Positions 56,320 to 63,825 of a stretch of 64,000 nucleotides of DNA are shown here, piece after piece. The position numbers were made by a program, and so were the translations under genes. The stretch's first letter is position 1, and each line of letters opens with the position of its first letter. Below the pieces are notes generated by a model, which worked only from the letters and a program-made list of their open reading frames with translations, had not been told where the DNA came from and did not search any database. Source of the DNA: an uncultured Paracoccaceae bacterium (GTDB lineage: Bacteria; Pseudomonadota; Alphaproteobacteria; Rhodobacterales; Rhodobacteraceae); assembly GCA_951812615.1 (NCBI GenBank), contig CATOSU010000001.1, forward strand, positions 1,174,880 to 1,238,879, given 5' to 3'.

Positions 56320-56418
56320 GACACGCCCCCCAATGTCGTCAAAGTATCGGGCTGGACGGTTGAGAAGTACAAATGTTTACCTTATGTTCCCATTGTGAGG
56401 CGGCCAGGAGGAAAGCCA

Positions 56419-56664
56419 ATGACAAACGCTGTGGAGTTCAAGAATGAGTCGGGGTTAGAGTTTGTCGACATCTCGAGTGAGGAATGGAGAGAGTATTCCT
56501 TCCCAGGCGGCGAAACTGTGAGGATTTTGGATCCGCTTCAGCTCTATGTTAGTGACAACGGGCACCGGATCTTTGATTCTGCCGGTGTGTCTCATTACGT
56601 TCCATTTGGATGGGTTCACTTGTGCTGGAGATCAAAAGACGGATCCGCGCATTTCGTTAAGTAG
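56419..56664 (+). CDS. Small unknown island protein
   Basis: An 81-residue soluble protein (MTNAVEFKNESGLEFVDISS at its start, VSHYVPFGWVHLCWRSKDGS near its end). AGGAGG at 56406-56411 with 7-bp spacing fixes the ATG at 56419 rather than an earlier start. Aromatic- and acid-rich; no recognised domain. Confidence 0.7.
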   Translation: MTNAVEFKNESGLEFVDISSEEWREYSFPGGETVRILDPLQLYVSDNGHRIFDSAGVSHYVPFGWVHLCWRSKDGSAHFVK

Positions 56665-56682
56665 CAATTCTTGAGGTGATAG

Positions 56683-57495
56683 ATGGCATTGGTTTTTTGC
56701 TCTTCCTCGATGCGAGAGCAGTACGCTTATGCAAATATCGCTTCGCTGGCATTACCTGCGAGTCATGTGCGAAGATTCCGGTACGAAAAACGCTTCGTTC
56801 ATGAAGACCTGTTGAAGGAAGTCGAGATAGATCAATCGTCTTTAAGGACGCAGGAGGCCTATACAGCTTATCTCTGCGCCGATGATCCATCGAACTTGAA
56901 GGTTTATCCGCTCCGTCAAGTTAGAGTGAAATCGGCTAGCATCGAAGGATCGAGTGTAGTCTTTTTGCTCGAACTGGATGGATTCGTCTCCCGCGTTGGT
57001 CAGAGTGATGAATTGGTTCAGAGAAATGCATCCATGATTGCTGAGGGCTTCTCAATAGAATTGCCGGAGGGCCAAAGGAAATTCACGGGTCCACTTGTTC
57101 GGGAGTTCAGTAAACCCTCTTGGATGAAATCGACGCCATACGATGACGAGAGACGAACTCACTTGTTGGCTTTTGAAAGCTGTGTTGATGCAATTTCTGG
57201 CTCGTCTCATTTCAAAGATGGGAAAGCTATCTTCTTGAGCTATCTTGGAGTGTACGACCCATCTCTGAATGGAGGTTTGGTCAGACGCTCACTTAGAGGC
57301 AACAAGAATTATCGATTTTGGTTCTATCGGTATCAGTCCGACAAGGGTGCAGGGCAGAACTGGAAGCGATTGGCTCTTAGAACAACTTCACTCTCTCCAA
57401 ACATTGAAGTGTCATATCCTGAGGAATTGGAGTTCCGTTCTCGCTACGACATCGACAACGTAGATAAGAAAAATCCCATCAACGGCGGTGCGTGA
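56683..57495 (+). CDS. Unknown soluble protein, first gene of a two-gene island unit
   Basis: A 270-residue protein without membrane segments or a motif I can name. Regions such as RFVHEDLLKEVEIDQSSLRT, SSVVFLLELDGFVSRVGQSD and KAIFLSYLGVYDPSLNGGLV give a mixed alpha/beta pattern, with RGNKNYRFWFYRYQSDKGAG near the end. GAGGTGA lies before the ATG. It overlaps the next gene by 8 bp, implying coupled translation. A recognition or regulatory partner for the small membrane protein is an inference. Confidence 0.65.
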   Translation: MALVFCSSSMREQYAYANIASLALPASHVRRFRYEKRFVHEDLLKEVEIDQSSLRTQEAYTAYLCADDPSNLKVYPLRQVRVKSASIEGSSVVFLLELDGFVSRVGQSDELVQRNASMIAEGFSIELPEGQRKFTGPLVREFSKPSWMKSTPYDDERRTHLLAFESCVDAISGSSHFKDGKAIFLSYLGVYDPSLNGGLVRRSLRGNKNYRFWFYRYQSDKGAGQNWKRLALRTTSLSPNIEVSYPEELEFRSRYDIDNVDKKNPINGGA

Positions 57496-57751
57496 TAATT
57501 CGGCACCTGTCAAATTTGACCTGATCTCAGGTACGGGTGACCACGAAAAGGTCATCACTGAATTTGCAGTCGAATACTCTGTTGTCTCAGATTGGGTAAA
57601 TCGAGTGATTGTGTTTTCGGTTTCCTTCCTGGGTTTGGCGGCAGCGCAGCTAGTTGTGCTCACCAAACTCGAAAAGCTTGACGTTATGACCGGCGTTCTT
57701 GTGGCGGTCGCAGCCGCTGTTGCGAGTGTGGCTACGCTTCTCAAAAAGTAG
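57488..57751 (+). CDS. Small two-helix membrane protein
   Basis: An 87-residue protein starting with GTG inside the end of the previous gene. A polar 35-residue N-terminus (KFDLISGTGDHEKVITEFAV) is followed by two hydrophobic helices (VIVFSVSFLGLAAAQLVVLT and TGVLVAVAAAVASVATLL) and a Lys-Lys end. The layout resembles small membrane effectors of defence or toxin modules, but no sequence motif proves this. Confidence 0.65.
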   Translation: MRDNSAPVKFDLISGTGDHEKVITEFAVEYSVVSDWVNRVIVFSVSFLGLAAAQLVVLTKLEKLDVMTGVLVAVAAAVASVATLLKK

Positions 57752-57938
57752 AGCCAGAATCTCGATTTCAAAAAATAGTTGGCAACGGGGCTTGCAAAGG
57801 CTGAGTTGCACAACCATCATTAATGGACCGGAGGTCTGACGGATGTACGCGGTCATAGCGACTGCATGATGAAGGCGGGCTTAATAGGTCACCTACTGCT
57901 GGTGGGCCTCCGTTGGTTGAAACCATATGGAGGCTGGC

Positions 57939-58136
57939 ATGTTGCTCAGCGTAGTGGGGATTTGCGGCCCCGATACCGCATACCTTTTCGTCCAACTGGC
58001 ATATCAGACCGCGTTCGAAGGCCGTGACGGCTTCGGGCGCTTTTTTGTGTTCCGGCAGTTGCTGATCCGTTATGTTTGGATTGGTGGCGATCTGATCGAA
58101 GTCGTTTTCGATCACTTGGAAGTGTTCGTGGCGTAA
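57939..58136 (+). CDS. Possible small ORF before the GHKL gene
   Basis: A 65-codon frame (MLLSVVGICGPDTAYLFVQL at its start) with GGAGG at 57929-57933 five bases before the ATG. The sequence has no recognised domain. The approximately 470-bp stretch 57752-58224 otherwise appears to be non-coding and probably contains the promoter of the GHKL gene. Confidence 0.3.
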   Translation: MLLSVVGICGPDTAYLFVQLAYQTAFEGRDGFGRFFVFRQLLIRYVWIGGDLIEVVFDHLEVFVA

Positions 58137-58224
58137 GGCGACCTGGCGTGTCCGGATCGTCCGGGCACGTGCGCAACCTGAAACGCGGCCGAAAAGTGGC
58201 TGCACAAACTTAGGACACCAAATC

Positions 58225-60039
58225 ATGACTATCGAAGCAAAGATCGAAACCCCGAAATCTGATCTCGACAAGCAGAAAGCTTATGCCGAAAGCCTTTCGG
58301 CAAAGGGTTTCAAGTACACTTTCGCCATGGGCACGGCTTTTGTCGAAAGTATGCGGAACACTCACTACAGGCACACCGGCACCGCACTCGACGAATTGAT
58401 CGATAACTCCATCGAAGCCGGAGCCACTCAGGTGTGCATCGCCCTTGGATATATCGGCAAGAGCACCGCGAAGCCTGATGCACTTGCAGTGATCGATGAC
58501 GGGCATAGCATGCCGAGGGGCATGTTGCAGCCCGCTGCCGCGTGGGGCGGAACACACCGCCACAACGAGGAAAACCGGAGCGGCTTCGGGCGTTTTGGCT
58601 TCGGTTTGCCGAGCGCATCGGTTAACCAAGCGCGTCGCTACTCCATTTTCTCGATCACCGAAGGCGGCAACTGGCGCTCCCTAACTGTAGACCTCGATGA
58701 TATCGCGAAGGGTGACTATACGGACGAAACTGACACCGTGCGTATGCCAGATGAGATGGAAGGTACTGAACCCCCAAAGTGGGTAATGGACCACATTTCG
58801 CAACACATGCCTGGTGGCAAGCTGACACATGGCACCATCGTGCTGTGGGAGAAAATGGACCGCATCAAATGGAAGACTACGAAGAGCATGCGGGACAATC
58901 TCTTGCAGCACTTTGGGGTCATGTTTCGCAACTACATCCAACAGACAGGCATCAAGTTCGATGGCACACCCATTGAGCCGCTTGACCCACTCTTCATTAC
59001 GCCCGGCTTGCGCTATTTCGATGAGGACGAGGATCGTGCAAAGGCGCTTGAGCCGACCGAAATTGAGGTCAAGTCCAAGCGCAACCCGGACAAGAAAGTC
59101 AAGATCTCGGTTCGGTATGCGTTGTTTCCTCACCGGTTCTTTTCAATCGACAAGACTAGGAAAGCCGACAAAGGAAATCAACGTAATCGCTTTAAAGTTT
59201 CAAATGAACATCGCGGGATTATTGTGTGCCGGATGGGTCGGCAGATCGACGTCGTCGAGCGCACGCCGTGGCATGGTTTCGAGAAGTTTCGTAACGATGA
59301 TCGCCTTTGGGCCCTTGAGGTCGATTTTCCGGCCGAGTTGGACGAGGAGTTCACCATTGCGAATTCAAAGCAAGGCGTGGTCATGTCCGACAGGATCTGG
59401 GATCTTCTGCAGGACGCTGGAGTAGAGCGAGTTCTCCGCTCATTCCGAAAGGAGATTACGGCCATGCAAAAGGCCGATGCGTCGAAACCTGAGGACCCTG
59501 AGAAAGATCGGGCTTCTGAGACTTCGATGAAGGAGAGCGAGAAGTTTCGGCGCGACCGTGCTGGCGGCAATTCAGCTGAGCGTGAGGCCAAAGCGCGTGA
59601 GCAGTTCGAACAGTACATCAAGCAGAAAGCGAAGGAACAGAAACGCCCTGAGGAGACTGTTCGCAATGAGGCGAAGGAAGAGGAAGCGAAGCACCCATAT
59701 AAGGTCGAGTTCGCAAGCCATCCCAATGCCCCGTTCTATCGGGTCATTCAGCGCGGCGCGATGAAGGTGTTGGAAATCAACATGGCGCACCGTTTCTACA
59801 CCGACCTCTATGCGTCGGCTTCAGCGAACCGATTGTTGCGTGCTGGCCTTGAGGTTATGCTTTTCTCGGTGGGCGAAGCAGAACTCGATGCTCTGGGAAA
59901 TCAGGACAAAACCAGCTTCTACCATGTGGAAAAGATCGCATGGTCCGAAAGGCTGGAAGTTGCTCTCGACGTTTTGCATCGCTTCGGGCACGACGAAGAC
60001 GTAGTGGACAGCGAAGACGACAACATCGCCGCAGAGTGA
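58225..60039 (+). CDS. GHKL (MORC/Hsp90-like) ATPase
   Basis: A 604-residue protein with an N-terminal GHKL ATP-binding fold. The N-box is ALDELIDNSIEAGA (residues 54-67, Glu57 and Asn61), motif G1 is VIDDGHSM (89-96, with Ser in place of the second Gly), and G2 is GFGRFGFGLPSAS (120-132). Residues 135-400 look like the transducer domain (HGTIVLWEKMD, IIVCRMGRQIDVV, IANSKQGVVMSD). A long charged, helical region (about 400-515) follows, then a final alpha/beta domain. No signal or membrane segment. It is 64 bp upstream of the DUF4338 gene and likely forms an operon with it. Confidence 0.82.
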   Translation: MTIEAKIETPKSDLDKQKAYAESLSAKGFKYTFAMGTAFVESMRNTHYRHTGTALDELIDNSIEAGATQVCIALGYIGKSTAKPDALAVIDDGHSMPRGMLQPAAAWGGTHRHNEENRSGFGRFGFGLPSASVNQARRYSIFSITEGGNWRSLTVDLDDIAKGDYTDETDTVRMPDEMEGTEPPKWVMDHISQHMPGGKLTHGTIVLWEKMDRIKWKTTKSMRDNLLQHFGVMFRNYIQQTGIKFDGTPIEPLDPLFITPGLRYFDEDEDRAKALEPTEIEVKSKRNPDKKVKISVRYALFPHRFFSIDKTRKADKGNQRNRFKVSNEHRGIIVCRMGRQIDVVERTPWHGFEKFRNDDRLWALEVDFPAELDEEFTIANSKQGVVMSDRIWDLLQDAGVERVLRSFRKEITAMQKADASKPEDPEKDRASETSMKESEKFRRDRAGGNSAEREAKAREQFEQYIKQKAKEQKRPEETVRNEAKEEEAKHPYKVEFASHPNAPFYRVIQRGAMKVLEINMAHRFYTDLYASASANRLLRAGLEVMLFSVGEAELDALGNQDKTSFYHVEKIAWSERLEVALDVLHRFGHDEDVVDSEDDNIAAE

Positions 60040-60059
60040 GTCCTCTTCAAACTTGACGG

Positions 60060-60083
60060 CGCGGGCCATTTAGGTGGCCCGTG
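60060..60083 (+). promoter_or_regulatory. Hairpin between the GHKL and DUF4338 genes
   Basis: CGGGCCA (60062-60068) pairs with TGGCCCG (60075-60081) around a 6-base loop, extendable by a G-T and a C-G pair. No T-run follows. It may attenuate or partly terminate transcription into the DUF4338 gene, or protect mRNA ends. Confidence 0.45.
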
Positions 60084-60103
60084 CATTCTGTTATGAACAC
60101 CAC

Positions 60104-62236
60104 ATGAACAACCAAAAAAAACAAAGCAGTCCAAGTTTCTTCTTCCCGTCACAGATCTCTGAGGGGGGCCGAAATCGTATTAAACAGAAAGTTGAAAGCA
60201 CTAGTCGTATTGACTATGAGGACCGCGCAAGAGAATTCCGGCGGGTTGCAGGTGAATACGAGAGTCTTGCAATGGAAGCAGACGCAAGTGGCAACTTGCG
60301 TATGGCAGTCGCCTATTCAATTCTGTCCGATCTTATCGCTCAAGGTTGGAATATTGAAGTCAACGATTTTGGAGTAACCGTAGAGCCTGCATCATTCTCT
60401 CCACGTGAAGGCGAAACTGTCGATCATGCCAAGAAGCGTATTCGCGCTGGTCTAGAAATTGCAAGCAACCGCCAACTTGGCGAAACTTCGGTTCAAGATT
60501 TTATTGGGAGAATGGAGCGCGAACGAGACTTCAAAGGAAAGACAGTTTCAGTCTTTACTCTGATTGATGATGGGGAAGAACTGGCGAATTCATTGCAACA
60601 CGCAAAAGACTCGCCAACGCAAGTGGAGCGAACGAATGCTTTGGGAAAAACTATCCGGCCTGTGTTAGAGGAATGCTCATCCGATGCAAGGTGCGAGTTC
60701 ACTGGTCTCAAGCTTCAAGATATCTGGCGTTACTTCAGATACACGTGGTCTCTTGAGTACAACCCCCTGCCTGGTCGAACGCAGCGATTTTTGTTGCGAA
60801 ACGGGGCGCGAAGAAACAGCCCCGTTATTGGCATTGCGATGCTCGCGAGTCCAACTGCAAACTTGGGCAGTCGCGACAGGTGGATTGGGTGGCAGATTGA
60901 TGCACTCGCTCAGAGGATTATGGCAGGTGAGTATGAAGCCTCGCGTGTGGGCAAGCGCCTGCTATTGGCGCTTGAGAATGCGATCAAAGATATTCGCCAC
61001 GATGATCTGATCACAGACGAAGAGATCGTGCGCCCGACATTTGACACATTGATCCGTTTGGAGCGGTGTGCAGCCGAAGGCGCAGCACAAAGAAGACGAG
61101 ACTTGTCTTCGACTGGTTATGATGTCCCAATCGATATTCGCGGCTACAAGAAAGAGGAAATCGGTGACGACGAGTGGCGGCGCCTCTCAGAGACTGGCCT
61201 TTTCCGAAAGAAGCGGGCCGAACAGCTAGCGCCATTACTCAGAGCGGTTCAAACTCTTGTTCGGTTGGGAATACGGAGGGAGCCAGCGGCCGCCACATAT
61301 CTCGCGTTCACCGACAAGGATGGGCAGAGCGCCGTCCGTCTTGCGCTCAACGAAATCAAGAAAAGGCATCTAGCGACTGAGGTGGCCGACTTGGCAGTGT
61401 GTGGTGCAATCGCGCCATACAACACTCTACTTGGTGGTAAGCTCGTCGCGCTCGCAATGGCCTCACGCGAGGCACGAAAGCTCTATGGTAAGCGATACTC
61501 AAATCAAGTCAGCGAGATCGCGTCGCAGATTGCAGGGCGTTCGATAGTTCGAAGTTCAGATCTAAAACTCATCACAACGACTAGCTTATACGGCGTTGGC
61601 AGTAATCAGTACTCCAGTCTCATGCTGCGGCGCAGACGTTTTGAGCACCTCAAAACAGATGTGGTTTGGAAGAAGCTGGAAAGTGGAACAGGCGTAAGCA
61701 TCACGCACCTGAGCGAGGAGACAGTGAGGCTTATGCGCCAATTGGGTGCCGCCGTGTATGGGCGTCGAAGGATCAATAGTGTTTTTGGCGAAGGCAGCAG
61801 CCCGCGTATGCGTCAAATTCGCGAGGGCCTAAACCTTTTGGGCATTAACGACGACTCTCTTTTGAAGCAGTCGCATGGCCGTAGGGTTTACGGATGCGAA
61901 CTATATGAAGATGCAAGAGAAGATATGCTTGGGTTTGGCGGCAGATCAAAAAAAAGATCTTCATCTACGCTTCGAAGCATTTCAAACTGCTGGATCGAGC
62001 GTTGGCTAAGCCCACGCATCGACAAGCCAAGTATCTTGGATGCAACAACAGGACTTGGTCCGCATTCAATCAGTAAGAGTTTGAAACTCCGAGCCGTCAA
62101 GGGTGGACTTGTGGATCAATCCTCGCCAGAGGGCGATGCAACCTCCTCCAAAACACTTTCGATCACCAATAATAACTCGCCCGTGTCAAACTCCTCACTA
62201 TCCCTTAGAGATGCGGCCACGGTCTCCAAAGCATAA
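60104..62236 (+). CDS. Large protein with a DruA-like DUF4338 core
   Basis: A 710-residue protein. The core (about residues 115-270) matches DUF4338 as found in Druantia DruA: RQLGETSVQDFIGRMERE, CEFTGLKLQDIWRYFRYTWS, LPGRTQRFLLRNGAR, PVIGIAMLASP and RDRWIGWQ (257-264). An N-terminal charged region (GGRNRIKQKVESTSRIDYED, then RAREFRRVAGEYESLAMEAD) and a long C-terminal part without recognised motifs surround it. The ATG at 60104 lies after the hairpin; a GTG at 60074 is inside it. The last about 40 codons overlap an antisense gene end. Adjacent to the GHKL ATPase; a defence role is inferred. Confidence 0.75.
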   Translation: MNNQKKQSSPSFFFPSQISEGGRNRIKQKVESTSRIDYEDRAREFRRVAGEYESLAMEADASGNLRMAVAYSILSDLIAQGWNIEVNDFGVTVEPASFSPREGETVDHAKKRIRAGLEIASNRQLGETSVQDFIGRMERERDFKGKTVSVFTLIDDGEELANSLQHAKDSPTQVERTNALGKTIRPVLEECSSDARCEFTGLKLQDIWRYFRYTWSLEYNPLPGRTQRFLLRNGARRNSPVIGIAMLASPTANLGSRDRWIGWQIDALAQRIMAGEYEASRVGKRLLLALENAIKDIRHDDLITDEEIVRPTFDTLIRLERCAAEGAAQRRRDLSSTGYDVPIDIRGYKKEEIGDDEWRRLSETGLFRKKRAEQLAPLLRAVQTLVRLGIRREPAAATYLAFTDKDGQSAVRLALNEIKKRHLATEVADLAVCGAIAPYNTLLGGKLVALAMASREARKLYGKRYSNQVSEIASQIAGRSIVRSSDLKLITTTSLYGVGSNQYSSLMLRRRRFEHLKTDVVWKKLESGTGVSITHLSEETVRLMRQLGAAVYGRRRINSVFGEGSSPRMRQIREGLNLLGINDDSLLKQSHGRRVYGCELYEDAREDMLGFGGRSKKRSSSTLRSISNCWIERWLSPRIDKPSILDATTGLGPHSISKSLKLRAVKGGLVDQSSPEGDATSSKTLSITNNNSPVSNSSLSLRDAATVSKA

Positions 62237-62405
62237 AGCATGTCTGGTGCGGCTCGAATAAGTTTTAGGCTTTTCTCAAAGCGTTCGATCTTGCTCCTGC
62301 TGCCTGAGATGATTGTCCCAACGTGATAACCGCTGTTCGGGTCAACGCTGAATAAGTTTTTGCGTGTACTGCAAACGGTGTCTGTGATCTGCCATTGGCC
62401 GTATG
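62116..62405 (-). pseudogene. Unknown small gene, 3' part, split by IS256
   Basis: The minus strand reads QWQITDTVCSTRKNLFSVDP, SRSKIERFEKSLKLIRAAPD and MLYALETVAASLRDSEEFDT to a stop at 62116. The AAPDMLYALETVA segment resembles the ...LIAAAPDMLEAL... tail of small phage- and plasmid-borne proteins. The front is separated by the IS256 element; joining across one target duplication restores the frame (TQAADVSKATYG-QWQITDTV) into 63797-63825. Its end overlaps the DUF4338 gene end by 121 bp. Confidence 0.7.
62398..62405. repeat. IS256 target-site duplication, left copy
   Basis: GCCGTATG, identical to 63789-63796, immediately outside the left inverted repeat. An 8-bp duplication fits IS256-family insertion. 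Confidence 0.85.
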
Positions 62406-63788
62406 GAGATATGGTTGAAAGTTGGTGATGGCCCCTGAGGGGCGGCATATCAAGGCGGTGCTGAAGCGCCGTCAATTCTCAAGAGAAAGGGATATGCCAC
62501 ATGTCGAAATCTACCGTTGTTCCATTCGAGCTATCATCGGAATTTTCACCTGATCCGCTGACTGAGGTCATTCAGTTCGGGGCACGCGAGCTGTTGCGAA
62601 CGGCTGTGCAGGCTGAGGTTGCCGGTTTCATGGCGGTTCACGCGCAGCTTCTGGACGAGGAAGGTCGCCAGCGTCTGGTGCGCCACGGGTTCCTGCCGGA
62701 GCGCGAGGTGATGACCGGGATCGGCACGGTGCCCGTTCAGGTGCCCCGGGTCCGCGACCGGGGTGCGAACATCGATGGCAGCAAGATCAGGTTCCGTTCA
62801 TCCTTGGTGCCGCCGTATCTACGCAAAGCGAAGTCCGTCGAGGAGCTGCTGCCCTGGCTTTACCTGAAGGGCATTTCAACGGGGGACTTCAGCGAGGCGC
62901 TGGCCGCCCTTTTGGGGCCGGATGCAGAGGGGCTGTCAGCCTCCACGATCACGCGACTGAAGGCGACCTGGTGGGACGAGTATGAAGCCTGGCGCAAGCG
63001 TGACCTGTCGGGCAAGCGCTATGTCTACATCTGGGCGGACGGGGTCTGCTTCACGCCCCGTTTGGACGGGGATCGTCAATGTATGTTGGTGATTATCGGC
63101 GCTGACGAGTACGGAGAAAAGGACGTTTTGAGCATCATGGACGGATTCCGGGAGAACGCGGACAGCTGGCGGGACCTGTTACGCGGTCTGAGGAAACGCG
63201 GCCTGACGGTGCCGCCCGAGCTTGCTGTCGGTGATGGCGCGCTTGGGTTCTGGACGGCGCTGCGGGATGTCTATCCGACCACCCGTGAGCAGCGGTGCTG
63301 GGTCCACAAGACGGCCAATGTAACGGGCGCGATGCCCAAGTCGCTGCGGGAAAAAGCCAAGGCCGATCTGCAGGATATTTGGATGGCCGAGACGAAGAAG
63401 GAAGCCAATGCGGCCTTCGATCTCTTCGTGGAAACCTACGGCCTGAAATACGAGCGGGCCGTGGCCAGGCTGGTCAAGGACCGCGACGTGTTGCTGACCT
63501 TCTATGACTTCCCGGCCGAACACTGGAAACACATCCGGACCACGAACCCGATCGAAAGCGTCTTTGCCACGGTCCGCAACCGAACGCGCAAAACCAAAGG
63601 ATGCCTGAACCGCAAGACCGCCCTCGCCATGGTCTTCAGGTTGATGATGTCGGCCAAGAAGAAGTGGAGGAAGATCTCAGGGCCAAACCGTCTGCCCGAA
63701 GTGATCCAGGGGATTGCCTTCAAGGACGGGATCAGGCAACGTCAAAACGCCGCCTGATCACGCCGTCACCAACTTTTGGGCATAACTC
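62406..63788 (+). mobile_element. Complete IS256-family insertion sequence (1383 bp)
   Basis: Bounded by 27-bp imperfect inverted repeats (62406-62432 and 63762-63788, 21 of 27 matching, shared core AAAGTTGGTGA) and flanked by the 8-bp duplication GCCGTATG. It contains one transposase gene. Length and structure are normal for the family. It interrupts the minus-strand gene in this region. Confidence 0.92.
62501..63757 (+). CDS. IS256-family transposase
   Basis: A 418-residue DDE transposase. YVYIWADGVCF and LAVGDGALGFW contain the two catalytic Asp residues, and TTNPIESVFATVRNRTRKTK the Glu; GARELLRTAVQAEVAGFMAV and NREKxY-type zinc region VHKTANV are family features. It appears intact. Start ATG at 62501. 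Confidence 0.95.
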   Translation: MSKSTVVPFELSSEFSPDPLTEVIQFGARELLRTAVQAEVAGFMAVHAQLLDEEGRQRLVRHGFLPEREVMTGIGTVPVQVPRVRDRGANIDGSKIRFRSSLVPPYLRKAKSVEELLPWLYLKGISTGDFSEALAALLGPDAEGLSASTITRLKATWWDEYEAWRKRDLSGKRYVYIWADGVCFTPRLDGDRQCMLVIIGADEYGEKDVLSIMDGFRENADSWRDLLRGLRKRGLTVPPELAVGDGALGFWTALRDVYPTTREQRCWVHKTANVTGAMPKSLREKAKADLQDIWMAETKKEANAAFDLFVETYGLKYERAVARLVKDRDVLLTFYDFPAEHWKHIRTTNPIESVFATVRNRTRKTKGCLNRKTALAMVFRLMMSAKKKWRKISGPNRLPEVIQGIAFKDGIRQRQNAA

Positions 63789-63796
63789 GCCGTATG
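63789..63796. repeat. IS256 target-site duplication, right copy
   Basis: GCCGTATG, the second copy of the duplication at 62398-62405. Confidence 0.85.
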
Positions 63797-63825
63797 TTGC
63801 CTTTGACACATCTGCGGCCTGAGTA
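63797..63825 (-). pseudogene. Upstream fragment of the gene split by IS256, cut by an IS3 element
   Basis: On the minus strand this short piece reads into TQAADVSKATYG and continues in frame with 62405 after removal of the IS256 element and one target copy. Its own upstream end meets the IS3-family terminus near 63826, so the start of the gene is not visible. Confidence 0.6.

Noticed and set aside
56248..56418. Upstream extension of the small island gene starting next to tRNA-Phe
   Set aside because: The AGGAGG at 56406-56411 supports the start at 56419; the extension covers the GGTATC repeats and looks non-coding.
57768..58271. A 167-codon minus-strand frame before the GHKL gene
   Set aside because: It overlaps the GHKL start region, lacks a ribosome site and shows no recognisable domain.
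58225..60039. GHKL protein as a two-component histidine kinase
   Set aside because: There is no H-box/dimerisation domain or sensor region before the ATP fold, no response regulator nearby, and the domain lies at the N-terminus as in MORC, Hsp90 and MutL proteins.
60104..62236. A complete Druantia system
   Set aside because: Only a DruA-like core is present; no large DruE-type helicase or other Druantia genes are seen before the insertion sequences.
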